Below the pieces are notes generated by a model, which did not search any database, was not told the DNA's origin, and saw only the letters and a list, made by a program, of their open reading frames with translations. This document shows positions 1 through 11,494 of a stretch of DNA of 29,921 nt, piece after piece. Source of the DNA: a virus; IMG/VR virus record IMGVR_UViG_3300010354_000398, positions 1-29,921 of that record. One strand, 5' to 3'. The translations under genes were made by a program, and so were the position numbers. Each line of letters starts with the position of its first letter. The first letter of the stretch is position 1.

Positions 1-2117
<2,117 letters not shown>

Positions 2118-2127
2118 CTTTTATTCC

Positions 2128-4587
2128 TTATATGCTTCCACCATCATATCCATAGGTGCTGGGCGATGTGATTGTGCCAAAGTCCACAGCAGTTAATTGT
2201 AAGAAAAAGTCTTGCGGATTTTGACTTGGTGCGTTAATTACTCCAAAATTAAGATTGCTTTGGTAAGCAGTTCTTTGAACACTTAAATCTGCGAATTGGA
2301 TACCTCGGCTAACTGTTACAGGACCTGTTTCGTTATAGTTAGTAATATCTTGAACACCAAGTTTACTTGTGTAGATACTACTGCCAACTTTGACTGTGCC
2401 TGTGCTGGCCAATTTAATGCTTTTACCAGCAAGTGTAGAAGTCGTGCCCAATGAAAGATAAGCATCTGCGTCGTCAATGTAAAGATTAACGCTGGTAGCA
2501 CTGAATACACTCTTATTGACTATGACTCTGGTTGTTGCAGTTATAGCAACTATACTGTCTTTTAAATTGGTTTGACCAATTGCTGACATTGACAGTTCGC
2601 TCTGTCCTGAACGGTGGCTAACTGTAAATGGTGAAAATATTTCAATAGGTTTGTTGTCAGGACTGTCAAACTTTATACCAAAGTCACTGCTGATTTCCAT
2701 TGGAGCATTTCTTGGCATAGAAATGCGTGAAGTCAGCGTAGATCCAAGGAAACTAAACTTACCACCTTCAATGGTTAGATTATTAGTTTCACCATCTATC
2801 TTGTATCCTTTGGTTAACAAATCGCCCTGTAGCACTGAACTTAATGTAATGGTGCTGACAGAGATTGTAAGTTTATTGGCAGTGGCAGTAGATAAAATAA
2901 TGCCATTGCCCGCAACGAAACCTGAGAATAGGGTCTGTGTGTTAACGCCTACCTGTGTGCTGGTTGTATCTTGGACTACATTTACGGCCCAACCTGGATA
3001 GATGGGCAGATCGAGGTCCAAATACAAATCACCTGTGGTAGTATTCGTGGCTGTTACAGAACTGGTTGTTCTTGCCAGTATGCCTCTTGTTGAAGTTCTA
3101 ATACTACGCACACCGGTATTGGTAATTGTGGCTACGCCTCCTACGGTCGTTGCTGAAATCCCGGCTCCTGCTACAATTGACCTAACGGCTGTGCTGGTGC
3201 CTCCACCAGCAGTCATTTGTACGGTGCCGTCGGCAAACTGTATACCGCCTTCAAATCTAACAGGTTGTGTGGTAATGAATGTGGCAGTGGTAGCACCAAC
3301 AATGATTTGACTGCCAGTGCCCAATCCTGTGATGTTTAGGTAACCTGTTCCTGTGCTTTCTAAATTATTGTTAAGATAATTTAATTGTAGTCTATTGCTG
3401 TCAATGTAAAGATTGTTTACTGCGCCAGCAGGTCCAGCATAACGAGCACTTAAAAAATTATATAAACCACTGATAGAAAATTCGCCAAGGCCTTGCTGTA
3501 ACAATAAACTGGCGTTGGTATCATTGCCCTTAATGATATAACCATTGGTGTATAAATCTTGTTGTAAAGAATATATTGACCCTGTGCCTGTGCCTGCTTG
3601 ATTGGCACTGCTAAGAATACTTCCATCGCCAAACCTCAGTGAGGGCACAAACACATAAGGTTGATTGGTTTTAATTTCGTTTAGATAAATGTCACCAAGA
3701 ACATGAAGATCATTGCTGGCAGTAACTGTGCTGGTATTATGTCCAAGAACAATGTCTTTACCAAACCATTGGTTATTGCCCTCTTCTACAGTAATTTCTG
3801 CCGCGCCTGATCCTCTAACCACTGCACGATTGCGTGTAAGTTCAACTTTGGTATCTACCAGTGGGAAGAAATCATAGGTCAACTGTGTGGCAGTAGTGCC
3901 TGAAGTTTTAAATCTAACACTGCCTACAGGATGGCTTAATCTTGTGTCATGATTGTCTAAGAGCAGTTCAGCACCTGCGGCAATAATGCTTAGTTCCACT
4001 GTGGAACTGCCGCTGTCTATCTTAAATCCATTAGTGATTAAATCACTGTTAAGGCTCCAAAATCCTGGGCCGCCGCCTGCGGCTCCCCAATACATATTTC
4101 CGTCCCCATCAGTGAACAGAGCCTGTCCATTGATACCATCATCTGCAGGGAATGTGAAAGTTGATGTATTACCCAAAGTCAGCGATCTAAACTGAACGCT
4201 ACTTGTGGTGTAAACAGGTTGTCCATCATAGATATGCTCAACCAATGATGGATTATAGGTAATAGATATAGATGCTGTAGAGTGTTGTATTTCTACAGGA
4301 CTTGGTGTGTTAGTCACTGCCACATTGGCAATGGTCTGTTCTACAACACCTATAGTGAAATCTGTAACAGAAGCAGTAAATTTAGAGATTGTAGCAGTGT
4401 TTACAATTACATAGGTATCTGTACTGGTCACAGTCTGTGTCTGTATGGCCACTGTGGCAGTGAATTGACTACCTACCTTGTTCACTGAGAATGAACTTGT
4501 GGTTTGAGTCAAATTCACAGCAGGGCTCAATACCGTAGCGGTAAAGACAAAACTGGCTGTGTTAGTAATTGTAAAGATCTGTGGCAT
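2128..4587 (-). CDS. Long tail fibre / baseplate-associated structural protein (819 aa)
   Basis: This large late protein is not assigned to a named family. It is rich in Ser, Thr, Gly, Val and Asn with almost no Cys, typical of beta-structured fibres. Internal repetition is visible. A module with a leading hydrophobic stretch, then L-x-TNGF/YxI(D/K)G and a beta stretch, occurs about three times (TNGFKIDSG, TNGYIIKGN, TKGYKIDGE). A second motif of the form RFGDGSI / IQFADGTVQ / IQFADLSVQ occurs three times. These look like repeated shaft segments. The ATG is 1 bp after the stop of the 166-aa gene, and the next fibre starts 10 bp downstream, so the three genes form one fibre cluster. The exact attachment point on the virion is inference from position behind the J-like protein. 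Confidence 0.75.
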   Translation of the reverse strand: MPQIFTITNTASFVFTATVLSPAVNLTQTTSSFSVNKVGSQFTATVAIQTQTVTSTDTYVIVNTATISKFTASVTDFTIGVVEQTIANVAVTNTPSPVEIQHSTASISITYNPSLVEHIYDGQPVYTTSSVQFRSLTLGNTSTFTFPADDGINGQALFTDGDGNMYWGAAGGGPGFWSLNSDLITNGFKIDSGSSTVELSIIAAGAELLLDNHDTRLSHPVGSVRFKTSGTTATQLTYDFFPLVDTKVELTRNRAVVRGSGAAEITVEEGNNQWFGKDIVLGHNTSTVTASNDLHVLGDIYLNEIKTNQPYVFVPSLRFGDGSILSSANQAGTGTGSIYSLQQDLYTNGYIIKGNDTNASLLLQQGLGEFSISGLYNFLSARYAGPAGAVNNLYIDSNRLQLNYLNNNLESTGTGYLNITGLGTGSQIIVGATTATFITTQPVRFEGGIQFADGTVQMTAGGGTSTAVRSIVAGAGISATTVGGVATITNTGVRSIRTSTRGILARTTSSVTATNTTTGDLYLDLDLPIYPGWAVNVVQDTTSTQVGVNTQTLFSGFVAGNGIILSTATANKLTISVSTITLSSVLQGDLLTKGYKIDGETNNLTIEGGKFSFLGSTLTSRISMPRNAPMEISSDFGIKFDSPDNKPIEIFSPFTVSHRSGQSELSMSAIGQTNLKDSIVAITATTRVIVNKSVFSATSVNLYIDDADAYLSLGTTSTLAGKSIKLASTGTVKVGSSIYTSKLGVQDITNYNETGPVTVSRGIQFADLSVQRTAYQSNLNFGVINAPSQNPQDFFLQLTAVDFGTITSPSTYGYDGGSI

Positions 4588-4588
4588 C

Positions 4589-5089
4589 TTAGGTTGCTAT
4601 ACTCACATAGTTGGTCATTGTAGTAGGTGAACCTGCGGTAACGCCTGGCTCCCAACACTGGATAAACGCCCATCTATGTGTATTCACCTGGGGAACAAGT
4701 GCTCCTGTGCTCCATGTAACACCAACAACGGTGATTGGAACATTTTTTCTTGCATCCGGATAGACTGGGCCGTCATAAAGCCCTCCAGGGAATGTTATAG
4801 CAACTGTGCCAGAACTGGCATTGGTTACGCTGACATTGGTAGCGGTACTAATTTGAACTTTGGGAAATACACCAATTACAGTAGAATTAGCAAAGTTAGG
4901 TTCTCCTGAATTCCTATCAAATGCCATTGTGTCGACAACGATTGTCTGAGCATCAAGGTTGAACTGCCAACCTGTTATATCCTGCCCAAAGTTGTAGACC
5001 ATTGTTCGTTGGGTGCTGGGGAAAATCTGTTCGATTTGAATGTTATCTGCACCGCCAATGTAATTGGAAAAGTTAAGTACGCCTGCCAT
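4589..5089 (-). CDS. Small structural protein at the head of the fibre cluster (166 aa)
   Basis: The start is an ATG preceded by AGGAG at good spacing. The sequence is beta-rich, contains a single Cys, and has a possible beta-sandwich layout (VGVTWSTGALVPQVNTHRWA near the C-terminus). I do not recognise a named family. It lies between a fibre-assembly-type protein and two long fibres, so a role as fibre adaptor or baseplate plug is plausible but inferred. Its 5' side is unusual. It has a 126-bp leader with three adjacent hairpins and a TATAAATA box, the largest gap in the tail module, which suggests separate control of the fibre genes. Only a structure prediction or virion proteomics would show its place. 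Confidence 0.7.
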   Translation of the reverse strand: MAGVLNFSNYIGGADNIQIEQIFPSTQRTMVYNFGQDITGWQFNLDAQTIVVDTMAFDRNSGEPNFANSTVIGVFPKVQISTATNVSVTNASSGTVAITFPGGLYDGPVYPDARKNVPITVVGVTWSTGALVPQVNTHRWAFIQCWEPGVTAGSPTTMTNYVSIAT

Positions 5090-5115
5090 GGTAATCTCCT
5101 GAAGGTTGTCGCTTG

Positions 5116-5159
5116 TAGACTAAGGTCTATAAGCCAATTTGGCTAACCACTGAAGTGGT
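5116..5159 (-). ncRNA. Three consecutive hairpins in the leader of the fibre cluster
   Basis: Three short inverted repeats follow each other with almost no spacer: tagac/gtcta (5116-5129), agcca/tggct (5132-5144) and accact/agtggt (5146-5159). No T-run follows on either strand, so this is not an ordinary intrinsic terminator. The ribosome site AGGAG of the 4589-5089 gene lies just downstream on the minus strand. It may be a structured 5' untranslated RNA, a processing site or a protein-binding array. The pairing is seen in the sequence; the function is not known. Confidence 0.5.
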
Positions 5160-5167
5160 CGTGCTGA

Positions 5168-5175
5168 TATTTATA
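5168..5175 (-). promoter_or_regulatory. TATAAATA box upstream of the fibre cluster
   Basis: On the minus strand the sequence reads TATAAATA, identical to the T4 late-promoter core. It lies upstream of the hairpin array and of the gene at 5089. Similar TRTAAATA elements occur in four other gaps between genes (14601, 17662, 21814 and 26105). No T4-type late sigma factor is seen, so the promoter role is a guess. Confidence 0.35.
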
Positions 5176-5215
5176 GGGTTGTCCTAATAGGGCGGGCTAT
5201 ACGCAGTAAAATTGA

Positions 5216-5635
5216 TTATTTTGTGGGCCAAACAATGTTGGTGGGCCAGCCCTGTTGTTGTGTTATATCTCTAAGAGCCTGCCTATAGGTCTGCCAACTT
5301 TGATATTCTGTAGGGCCCAATCTTTGTTCAGCACCGGACAATGCTGTCCAATCAGACTCCTGAAGTAAACGGCTTCTTTTCTGCCTTGCAGATCTTTCTA
5401 TAATTTCTGTGTCTAATACCCAAGTTTTTGTTTGATAATCAAATTGGTAATTTAATCCAGGGGCAGGACCCTTATTAACATTTTGTGCTTGATTAAAATC
5501 CCAATAATCTGTTTCAATGTTAACAGAACCAACATATAAAAAATGTCCAGGAGGGCAATCAGAATCATCAATGCTTTCTGCGGTGCCTACAGTAACATAT
5601 TCACCAAATTGGTTATAGATAGCATAATTAATCAT
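5216..5635 (-). CDS. Tail fibre / tail assembly chaperone-like protein (139 aa)
   Basis: The C-terminal half carries the pattern seen in phage tail-assembly chaperone families: a basic helix with KRSRLLQESDWTAL, then YRQALRDITQQQGWPTNIVWP. In the family this reads R-x-x-LL-x-(E/S)DW-T-L followed by YRQ-LRD-T-Q-G-P-x-VWP. The N-terminal half is a less conserved Tyr/Asp-rich segment that may touch the fibre. Such proteins help fibre or tip proteins fold or trimerise and are often not in the finished virion. The ATG has AGGAG upstream and overlaps the stop of the J-like gene (ATGA), so the two are translationally coupled. This matches the position directly after the host-specificity protein. Confidence 0.75.
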   Translation of the reverse strand: MINYAIYNQFGEYVTVGTAESIDDSDCPPGHFLYVGSVNIETDYWDFNQAQNVNKGPAPGLNYQFDYQTKTWVLDTEIIERSARQKRSRLLQESDWTALSGAEQRLGPTEYQSWQTYRQALRDITQQQGWPTNIVWPTK

Positions 5636-8600
5636 CTCTTTGCTCCTAATACAATAATTGTAACTCGTCTTGCTTTAAAATAATGGTTGTCCCAACTATT
5701 CCAAAGTTGTGCTTGGAATTTATAGGTGCCTGTAGTTGGTATTGTATATCTACCAATAAAAGGTAGAGTAAACTTATCAACATCATCTCTACCCACTGTG
5801 GCCAACATATATGAAGTTATATTATTTGCCGCTCCGCCTGTTCCCAAATTGGCCAATTCTCCAGCGAAAGTGTTTAGAACTGTTCCGGCACTATTACAGA
5901 TACTCATGGCTACATTTAGGTCACCTCCCCAGAAAGTTGGAGTGTTTTCATAATAAACAAGCATAGTGATTTCTGTGCCTGAGGGATATGTAGCATTTCC
6001 TGTTTGGAGTATACCTCTATTGGCATAATCTTCAGGATAAAATATTTTATTTTGTAATCCAACAACAGTTAGTGGCTGATTTACAGCATTTGCCACAAGA
6101 TTAGTAGTTGCCACAGTATCTATGTTTAGAGCACCAGTAGTGATCAATCCGGAAACTGTCAAATTACTGCCAATTGAAACATTGCCACCAAAGCGGGCAT
6201 TGCCACTGGTAGCATCTAACCAAAAACCAGAAGCCGCATTGTTACCAAAAGAAGCACCTGTGTTATTGGTAGAAGCAAAGTTACGGGCATAGATATCATT
6301 GGCCGCAAGACTGTCTGCTCTAACTGTGCCATTGACTATCAGTGAGCCATCTATTCTTACTGCGGCAACATTCCATGTAGTGCCACTATAGGTATAACTT
6401 TCAATAATACTGCCAAAATAGAATGTAGCACCATCATTGGCAATAGGTGGATAGCCAAGAGCATTAGTCCACGCTGTGGTTAATTGGGCATTTGTAGCAG
6501 TTACAGGATTTACGGTAATTGGTATATAGGCCAATGGGCTAAATCCTCTAAGACCACTTGCACCTGCGGCACCTGTGGCACCTGTGGCTCCGCGAGGTCC
6601 TGTAGCACCACTGGCACCAGCAGGTCCAGTTGCTCCCGCGGCTCCTGTGGCTCCACTGGCACCAGCAATACCTGTAGCGCCGGGCACGCCTGTTCTTACA
6701 ATAGGTAATGTTATGGTTTTATTGAAACCGCCTTTGCTGGCACTAATTCTTACCTGTTGTGCAGATGTTGAAGGTGTTACAGTTATGGTGTCTTGGAATT
6801 CATAAGTAGAACTTAGAGAATAGGTAGCACCTTGAACTGTCCAACCACTCCAATTGCTTAAAGAACTTATATTAGAACTTGTGCCAATGACCTTAATGGT
6901 GGTAGGTGTGAATACATTAGTAGTAGGATTTAGCACAAAGGTGCTGCCTTCTGTGAATAGAAAATCTATGCTGGCTAATGCACGGCCATCAGCACCCACA
7001 GGACCAAAGCCTGCGTCAATGGCTGGTTCAGTGCCACTCCAATCAGGATTAATAAACTGTCCACTGGGTCCACCAGTGTAATTTGTTATATAAGGTAGTG
7101 CATACCAAACCCAACGATAAACTGTGTTAGTGGTAAGACTCTGCGGGCTTTCACTGGCAGTATAAGTTATGCCATCTTTTTGTATTGTTGGCAATATTTG
7201 GAATCGCTGAGTAAGTTGATTCCAAGTTCCTCCATTGGTCACATTGGCATCTGAAAATCCAGAAATGCCCACAGTGGCAGTAAAATAAATCCTGGGTCTG
7301 TTAGCAGTAAAACCAGGTGTACCTGTGGCGCCTGCTACTCCAGTGGCTCCAAACCCGGTAGCACCTGCTGGTCCAGTGGCGCCAGGTGTGCCCTGTTCTC
7401 CTGGTTTGGCCTGTGTAATTCTTAAAACAGCATCAGGACCTTGGAAAACAATGCCAGAAGCATCTTTGTAGCGTGTGGGCACTGTTATACTTGCAGGTTG
7501 GTCTAAGACAATGTTTGAAGGTGTGCCTAACCAAGCACTCTTACCTCTAACGCCATGTAAAGCCTGTGTTAGGCTAACATTTTCTGTTTGGATAGAGTTA
7601 GTGTAGTTGGTAGTTCCGGTAGAAGCAATGCGCCAAGTTGAACTGGTAAATGCAGGGTCACTGTCATTAGAAACTGTAACATATTGTATGATCTCACCAC
7701 CAAGTTGCCCTGTAATAGTAGGAGTTACATCGGTCACACGCACTACTCTTTGATCTGAGGTTGTGGTATAAGTTCCTGTTTGTTGTGCCACTACACTTGA
7801 AGGAATAAAACTTACAGTAAATGGTACACCACCTTGGGCAGATACAATCTGAGGATTCCATATCTGTGTAGTAGGCTGACTGTATGCACTTTTTCTTCTA
7901 CTGCCCACATGACGAACACGCCAATAATAAGTTCCTGTTGTCAAAGCAGTGACTTCGGTGTCAGCATTACTTGAGTTTGTATAAAATGGTTGTCCTGGGG
8001 CAGGCTGTGTCATCCAAAGTGTAGAAGTAGCAGTGTTGGTATTGGTTCCATACCAATATTCAACTGCTCTAACGGAACCTTGAGCAGGAATCTGACTACG
8101 CACTGTAAATGAAGGTATCTGTGCTATAGAATTTGTGTTAATGATCTGTGGAGCCTGTGGTGTGTCAAGAATGTTTGGATCCGCTATGCCTGTGTTGATT
8201 TCTACATCAAAGTCTCTGAGATTACTGGTGTCATCAGAGTAGACTCTGTTATTATATTCACTGGCTACAATTCGTGCGTAGACTGTGCCGTCGGCGCCTC
8301 TGTCTTCTTGCACCTGTGTTACTCTAAACAGTTTGCCCCAAGGCATAGTCTGCGTAGCATCATACCATTGACCTGTTTTGGTATTACGACCCCAACCATA
8401 GACATCGTGGTGTATGCCTATGATATCACCAGCATCTATTTGCAGTCCACTGTAGTCCATTTGAAAGTTTATAACAAGGTCTTCACGACTTTGTAACAGG
8501 CGCCTTGCCGCAATAAAACTGGCCTGAATAACATTGTTAACCATTGGTAACTGTAGACTTAGCGTATTATCTGGCTCATTAGGAGAGCGTCTTAAATTGG

Positions 8601-9729
8601 GATAGTCTGCTAAATCAGTGGCATAAAATCCAGGTTGATCCTTAATTTTATAATTTGGGAACTGAACTTCTACACGGTTAAATGTAGAGTTTAAATCAAT
8701 TGGTGTAATGTTAATGCCACCAAGTATATTGCTGTCTGATATTTGTACTATAGTAGAGGTTGAAGTATAGGCTCTGTTGGGAATTACAGCCCATTTACCC
8801 TGCACTTCGTTCCATTGTAACCAACTGTCACAACTTTCAACAAGGTCTGTGAGATTTTCAAGAAATGTTCTGGAAGTATCAATAGGACCATTAATAGAAT
8901 ATCTATTTGTTGAACTGGATCCAATACCTGTGGAAGGTGTATATGTTATGGTTTGTGCGGAATATGTGTCAAGGGCAGTAAGACTGGCAGTATCTACATA
9001 ATCTAAGGAAAGTCCCACACCGTATCTACTATTAGTTAGATAATTTTTAATAACACTACCTGGTTGGCTTAGTGTGTTGGTAACCAAAGCAGTAATTTCT
9101 GGTAAACTTGTGATACCTTTGTCGGCATTGTATTTTAATTTAAAAATACAAAACACAAGTTTACTCATTTTCTTATTTGAGTCCCAACGCTGAGCCAATG
9201 GAATTTCAGCATCAGATAATACTTGAATAGCAGTAGATCCTGTGCCATTTATAGGACTTGAACTGCCGTCATTATATTGATAGACAAATATAGAATCCTT
9301 AGGTTGATCCTCTGTTTCGCCGCTGGAGTTAGTCCATTGAACAACTTTGGTTCTATCAAAGCCGTCAAAGATTAATTTTTTATCACCCCAATATATTTCT
9401 TCAATGTTCATTGTGCCTGCGGCACTGTCTACAGTTTCAGAAAATGCCACAACATACCACATTGTTTTTTGGTCTGTGGAAATCTTAGCATCTACTATGA
9501 TACCTTTCATGTAGGCTGATCCATAAACCATAGGTATTTTATTATCTGTAGAAGGACCTAACATTACTCTGGTGCCAGCATTACTCTGAGCACCAGCACC
9601 CCTATTACCTCTACGAGCCAACAATGAAGAAATAACAAAACTGGCAACAAGGTTTATAACAAACTTGCCTACTGCGGTTGCGGCAAAGGCTGTGGCCGCG
9701 GCGATTATTGTGCTGACAATTGCTGCCAT
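5632..9729 (-). CDS. Tail tip / host specificity protein, lambda J-like (1365 aa)
   Basis: This is the largest complete gene. It starts with a hydrophobic stretch (about residues 1-38) as in many J-like proteins, followed by segments matching the J family (VMLGPSTDNKIPMVYGSAYMKG, then IEEIYWGDKKLIFDG). The middle has fibronectin-like beta domains (VEYWYGTNT...YYWRVRHVGSRRKSAYS). Two short collagen-like stretches occur (coding bases about 7315-7400 and 6543-6690). A C-terminal part (VNGTVRADSLAANDIYARNF) resembles the tail of J-type central fibres. Its role is the tip of the tail tube, contact with the host receptor and DNA channel opening. It sits after the two tail-tip proteins and the acetyltransferase, as in lambda-like order, and its start abuts the acetyltransferase stop with no gap. 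Domain boundaries are approximate. Confidence 0.88.
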   Translation of the reverse strand: MAAIVSTIIAAATAFAATAVGKFVINLVASFVISSLLARRGNRGAGAQSNAGTRVMLGPSTDNKIPMVYGSAYMKGIIVDAKISTDQKTMWYVVAFSETVDSAAGTMNIEEIYWGDKKLIFDGFDRTKVVQWTNSSGETEDQPKDSIFVYQYNDGSSSPINGTGSTAIQVLSDAEIPLAQRWDSNKKMSKLVFCIFKLKYNADKGITSLPEITALVTNTLSQPGSVIKNYLTNSRYGVGLSLDYVDTASLTALDTYSAQTITYTPSTGIGSSSTNRYSINGPIDTSRTFLENLTDLVESCDSWLQWNEVQGKWAVIPNRAYTSTSTIVQISDSNILGGINITPIDLNSTFNRVEVQFPNYKIKDQPGFYATDLADYPNLRRSPNEPDNTLSLQLPMVNNVIQASFIAARRLLQSREDLVINFQMDYSGLQIDAGDIIGIHHDVYGWGRNTKTGQWYDATQTMPWGKLFRVTQVQEDRGADGTVYARIVASEYNNRVYSDDTSNLRDFDVEINTGIADPNILDTPQAPQIINTNSIAQIPSFTVRSQIPAQGSVRAVEYWYGTNTNTATSTLWMTQPAPGQPFYTNSSNADTEVTALTTGTYYWRVRHVGSRRKSAYSQPTTQIWNPQIVSAQGGVPFTVSFIPSSVVAQQTGTYTTTSDQRVVRVTDVTPTITGQLGGEIIQYVTVSNDSDPAFTSSTWRIASTGTTNYTNSIQTENVSLTQALHGVRGKSAWLGTPSNIVLDQPASITVPTRYKDASGIVFQGPDAVLRITQAKPGEQGTPGATGPAGATGFGATGVAGATGTPGFTANRPRIYFTATVGISGFSDANVTNGGTWNQLTQRFQILPTIQKDGITYTASESPQSLTTNTVYRWVWYALPYITNYTGGPSGQFINPDWSGTEPAIDAGFGPVGADGRALASIDFLFTEGSTFVLNPTTNVFTPTTIKVIGTSSNISSLSNWSGWTVQGATYSLSSTYEFQDTITVTPSTSAQQVRISASKGGFNKTITLPIVRTGVPGATGIAGASGATGAAGATGPAGASGATGPRGATGATGAAGASGLRGFSPLAYIPITVNPVTATNAQLTTAWTNALGYPPIANDGATFYFGSIIESYTYSGTTWNVAAVRIDGSLIVNGTVRADSLAANDIYARNFASTNNTGASFGNNAASGFWLDATSGNARFGGNVSIGSNLTVSGLITTGALNIDTVATTNLVANAVNQPLTVVGLQNKIFYPEDYANRGILQTGNATYPSGTEITMLVYYENTPTFWGGDLNVAMSICNSAGTVLNTFAGELANLGTGGAANNITSYMLATVGRDDVDKFTLPFIGRYTIPTTGTYKFQAQLWNSWDNHYFKARRVTIIVLGAKR

Positions 9730-10176
9730 TTATGCTCTCCAATTCTCTTCAAGTTTGGTATATCCATATCTCTCATATCTGAGATCTGGTGAATTTACCA
9801 TTTTTGTTACAACAAAAAAACTGATCCTATTTTTTTGTTTTAGTTCATAGCCCCAATCTGTATAGGCTTTAAGTAAATGCCAACCTGCTCTGCTCTGTCT
9901 ATATTCAGGTTTTACCCAAAATGCCAATTCATTCATATATAGAACACCAGGATGCCAAAAACTGCGATTTATTAATCCAATGATTAAACCCTGCGCGGAT
10001 TGATCCCTTTCATAAAGCCAAATTCTACCAGCACCTGCAAAGACATGATCTAATTGTTTTTTTACATATTCTTCGTCATTAGAATCTTTAAGCGCCGGCA
10101 AGGGACTTTCTGCTCTAAATCCTTTGAGCAGTTCTATAATTTGTTCTAAGTCTGATCTTTCTGCTATTCTAATCAT
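9730..10176 (-). CDS. GNAT-family acetyltransferase in the tail module (148 aa)
   Basis: The length fits a single GNAT domain. The N-terminus IRIAERSDLEQIIELLKGF is the usual beta1-alpha1 of GNAT proteins. Motif A is visible as LAFWVKPEYRQSRAGWHLLK, where the acetyl-CoA loop R/Q-x-x-G-x-G/A reads RQSRAG. The end YERYGYTKLEENW matches the typical F-Y-x-K-x-G-F/Y close. It would transfer an acetyl group from acetyl-CoA to an amine; the substrate is unknown. It overlaps the upstream tail gene by TAATG and abuts the J-like gene, so it is made with the tail-tip proteins. A virion or assembly protein substrate is possible but unproven. Confidence 0.82.
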   Translation of the reverse strand: MIRIAERSDLEQIIELLKGFRAESPLPALKDSNDEEYVKKQLDHVFAGAGRIWLYERDQSAQGLIIGLINRSFWHPGVLYMNELAFWVKPEYRQSRAGWHLLKAYTDWGYELKQKNRISFFVVTKMVNSPDLRYERYGYTKLEENWRA

Positions 10177-10832
10177 TAACTTGGTATGGTTTCGGGTGTG
10201 TCTTGGCCACCACCACCGCCTCCGGGTGTAGGTGTGCTTACTGGAACACCAAAATCAAAATAAGCACCGTTGAGTGCGGCCACATTGTCCATTGAAGTAT
10301 CTGTACCGAGACTGCTGTCATTGGGCCAAGTATCTCCATTGGTTCTGCGTCCTCCTCTGTTGTTTTCGAGAACAGTTCTGAAACTTGAGCAGGCAAGAAC
10401 TATGTCAAAGTTATCGTCTCTATCCTGTCTATTTTCTGTAATATTATAGGATGTTACCACGCCTGTAAAACGCAGGTAAGTGTTTTGTAAGACTCCATTG
10501 GTGTCATAAAATCCTCTGCGTATTTCTACCTTGCTGCCTCTAATTTGATTACCAAGCACCAATGGAATGCTTTCACCATCAAGATTTGTAAAGCCTATGG
10601 CCGTGTCAAAACTTGTGACATTGATATCACGCTGTTGCTGTCCTATGCTCATTACACTGATGGCTGGGGTATAGGTATTGCCAGCAATCACTTCACTCTT
10701 ATAAGAAGTTGAAATGTAAACATCCTGTGTAGAGGTTGTAGAAGTAGCAGTGCTAAAATTCAGTATGGTTAACTTGACAAACTCTGCTGATCTTATAGAA
10801 CCTGTATTGGCTACTTCGGTAATGGGTGTCAT
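10176..10832 (-). CDS. Tail tip / baseplate hub-type protein (218 aa)
   Basis: This beta-rich protein has the layout seen before the tip protein in many marine siphoviruses: EFVKLTI, then YKSE...GNTYTPAISVMSIGQQQRDI, G-NLDG-I-LVLGNQIRGSKVEIRRGFYD, then TSYNITENRQDRDDNFDIVLACSS. The combination of a ring-type beta domain with an RG-kVEi-RGFyD core suggests a hub domain comparable to lambda minor tail protein L. The C-terminal 20 residues are low complexity, with a run of six Gly flanked by Thr/Pro. It overlaps its neighbours on both sides by ATGA and TAATG, so it is strictly coupled to the tail operon. The role as hub or ring protein is inference from position and pattern. Confidence 0.7.
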   Translation of the reverse strand: MTPITEVANTGSIRSAEFVKLTILNFSTATSTTSTQDVYISTSYKSEVIAGNTYTPAISVMSIGQQQRDINVTSFDTAIGFTNLDGESIPLVLGNQIRGSKVEIRRGFYDTNGVLQNTYLRFTGVVTSYNITENRQDRDDNFDIVLACSSFRTVLENNRGGRRTNGDTWPNDSSLGTDTSMDNVAALNGAYFDFGVPVSTPTPGGGGGGQDTPETIPS

Positions 10833-11494
10833 AGAATGTTTCCTGTAAATTCTATAAGTTCAAAATCACTGTCAAAGACTATGAGACCATTTTCACCACC
10901 TCTAATAATGGTGTAAGTGGGCATTTGAGTGGCAATCATTCTAAACTGCACAGAGTTTCCTACACGAATAGGCTGTCCTACCACATCTGTGCTCATGAAC
11001 ACAGGTCTATGTAAAGGTAAAACCACTGAAGCACCTGTGCCTCTAAACACATTGGCTGTGACTGTGAAAGGATGCGGATAAGATCCAAATTGCACAAAGT
11101 CACCTTGTCTAAACATCAGTGTAGTGTCTGCCACAGGAGGCAGTCCTGATATGGTCACATTAGTTCCACTGACCGCAGTGGGTGTCATGGCCGCAATGGC
11201 CGCACTGTTGACTTGATTGTCAAAATCATAGGCCAACATCCAACTAAGATTAGGGTTGTTACTAAATGTAATAACTTCCGAAGTGGCTCTATCCAACTTA
11301 TCCAATTGTTCTATAATGGGCCTTGCGGTATAGTAGGAGATAGGTGCTGAAACTTTCACAGAGAAACGCCAAGGATTTCTTGTAATTGCTTCACTAACGC
11401 GAACAATTTCATTTCTTGTCACGGCCTGACCTACAACCTTGCGTCTGTCAAACTTAATGCTTTCTGCTCTATCTATAATTGCTTGTATTGTCAT
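10829..11494 (-). CDS. Distal tail / minor tail protein after the tape measure (221 aa)
   Basis: It lies directly after the tape measure gene and overlaps it (TAATG), the usual place of the distal tail protein that caps the tube. The sequence has an N-terminal helix (RAESIKFDRRKVVGQ), an NPWRFSVKVSAPISYYTAR stretch and several beta segments ending in TIIRGGENGLIVFDSDFEL. No enzyme motif is visible. Lambda minor tail protein M and distal tail proteins of Gram-negative siphoviruses occupy this slot; the sequence alone does not show which. It probably forms a ring joining tape measure, tube and tip hub. Confidence 0.68.
   Translation of the reverse strand: MTIQAIIDRAESIKFDRRKVVGQAVTRNEIVRVSEAITRNPWRFSVKVSAPISYYTARPIIEQLDKLDRATSEVITFSNNPNLSWMLAYDFDNQVNSAAIAAMTPTAVSGTNVTISGLPPVADTTLMFRQGDFVQFGSYPHPFTVTANVFRGTGASVVLPLHRPVFMSTDVVGQPIRVGNSVQFRMIATQMPTYTIIRGGENGLIVFDSDFELIEFTGNIL

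Noticed and set aside
5116-5159. tRNA-like cloverleaf from the three hairpins
   Set aside because: The stems are 5-6 bp without the conserved loop bases, and no acceptor stem closes them.
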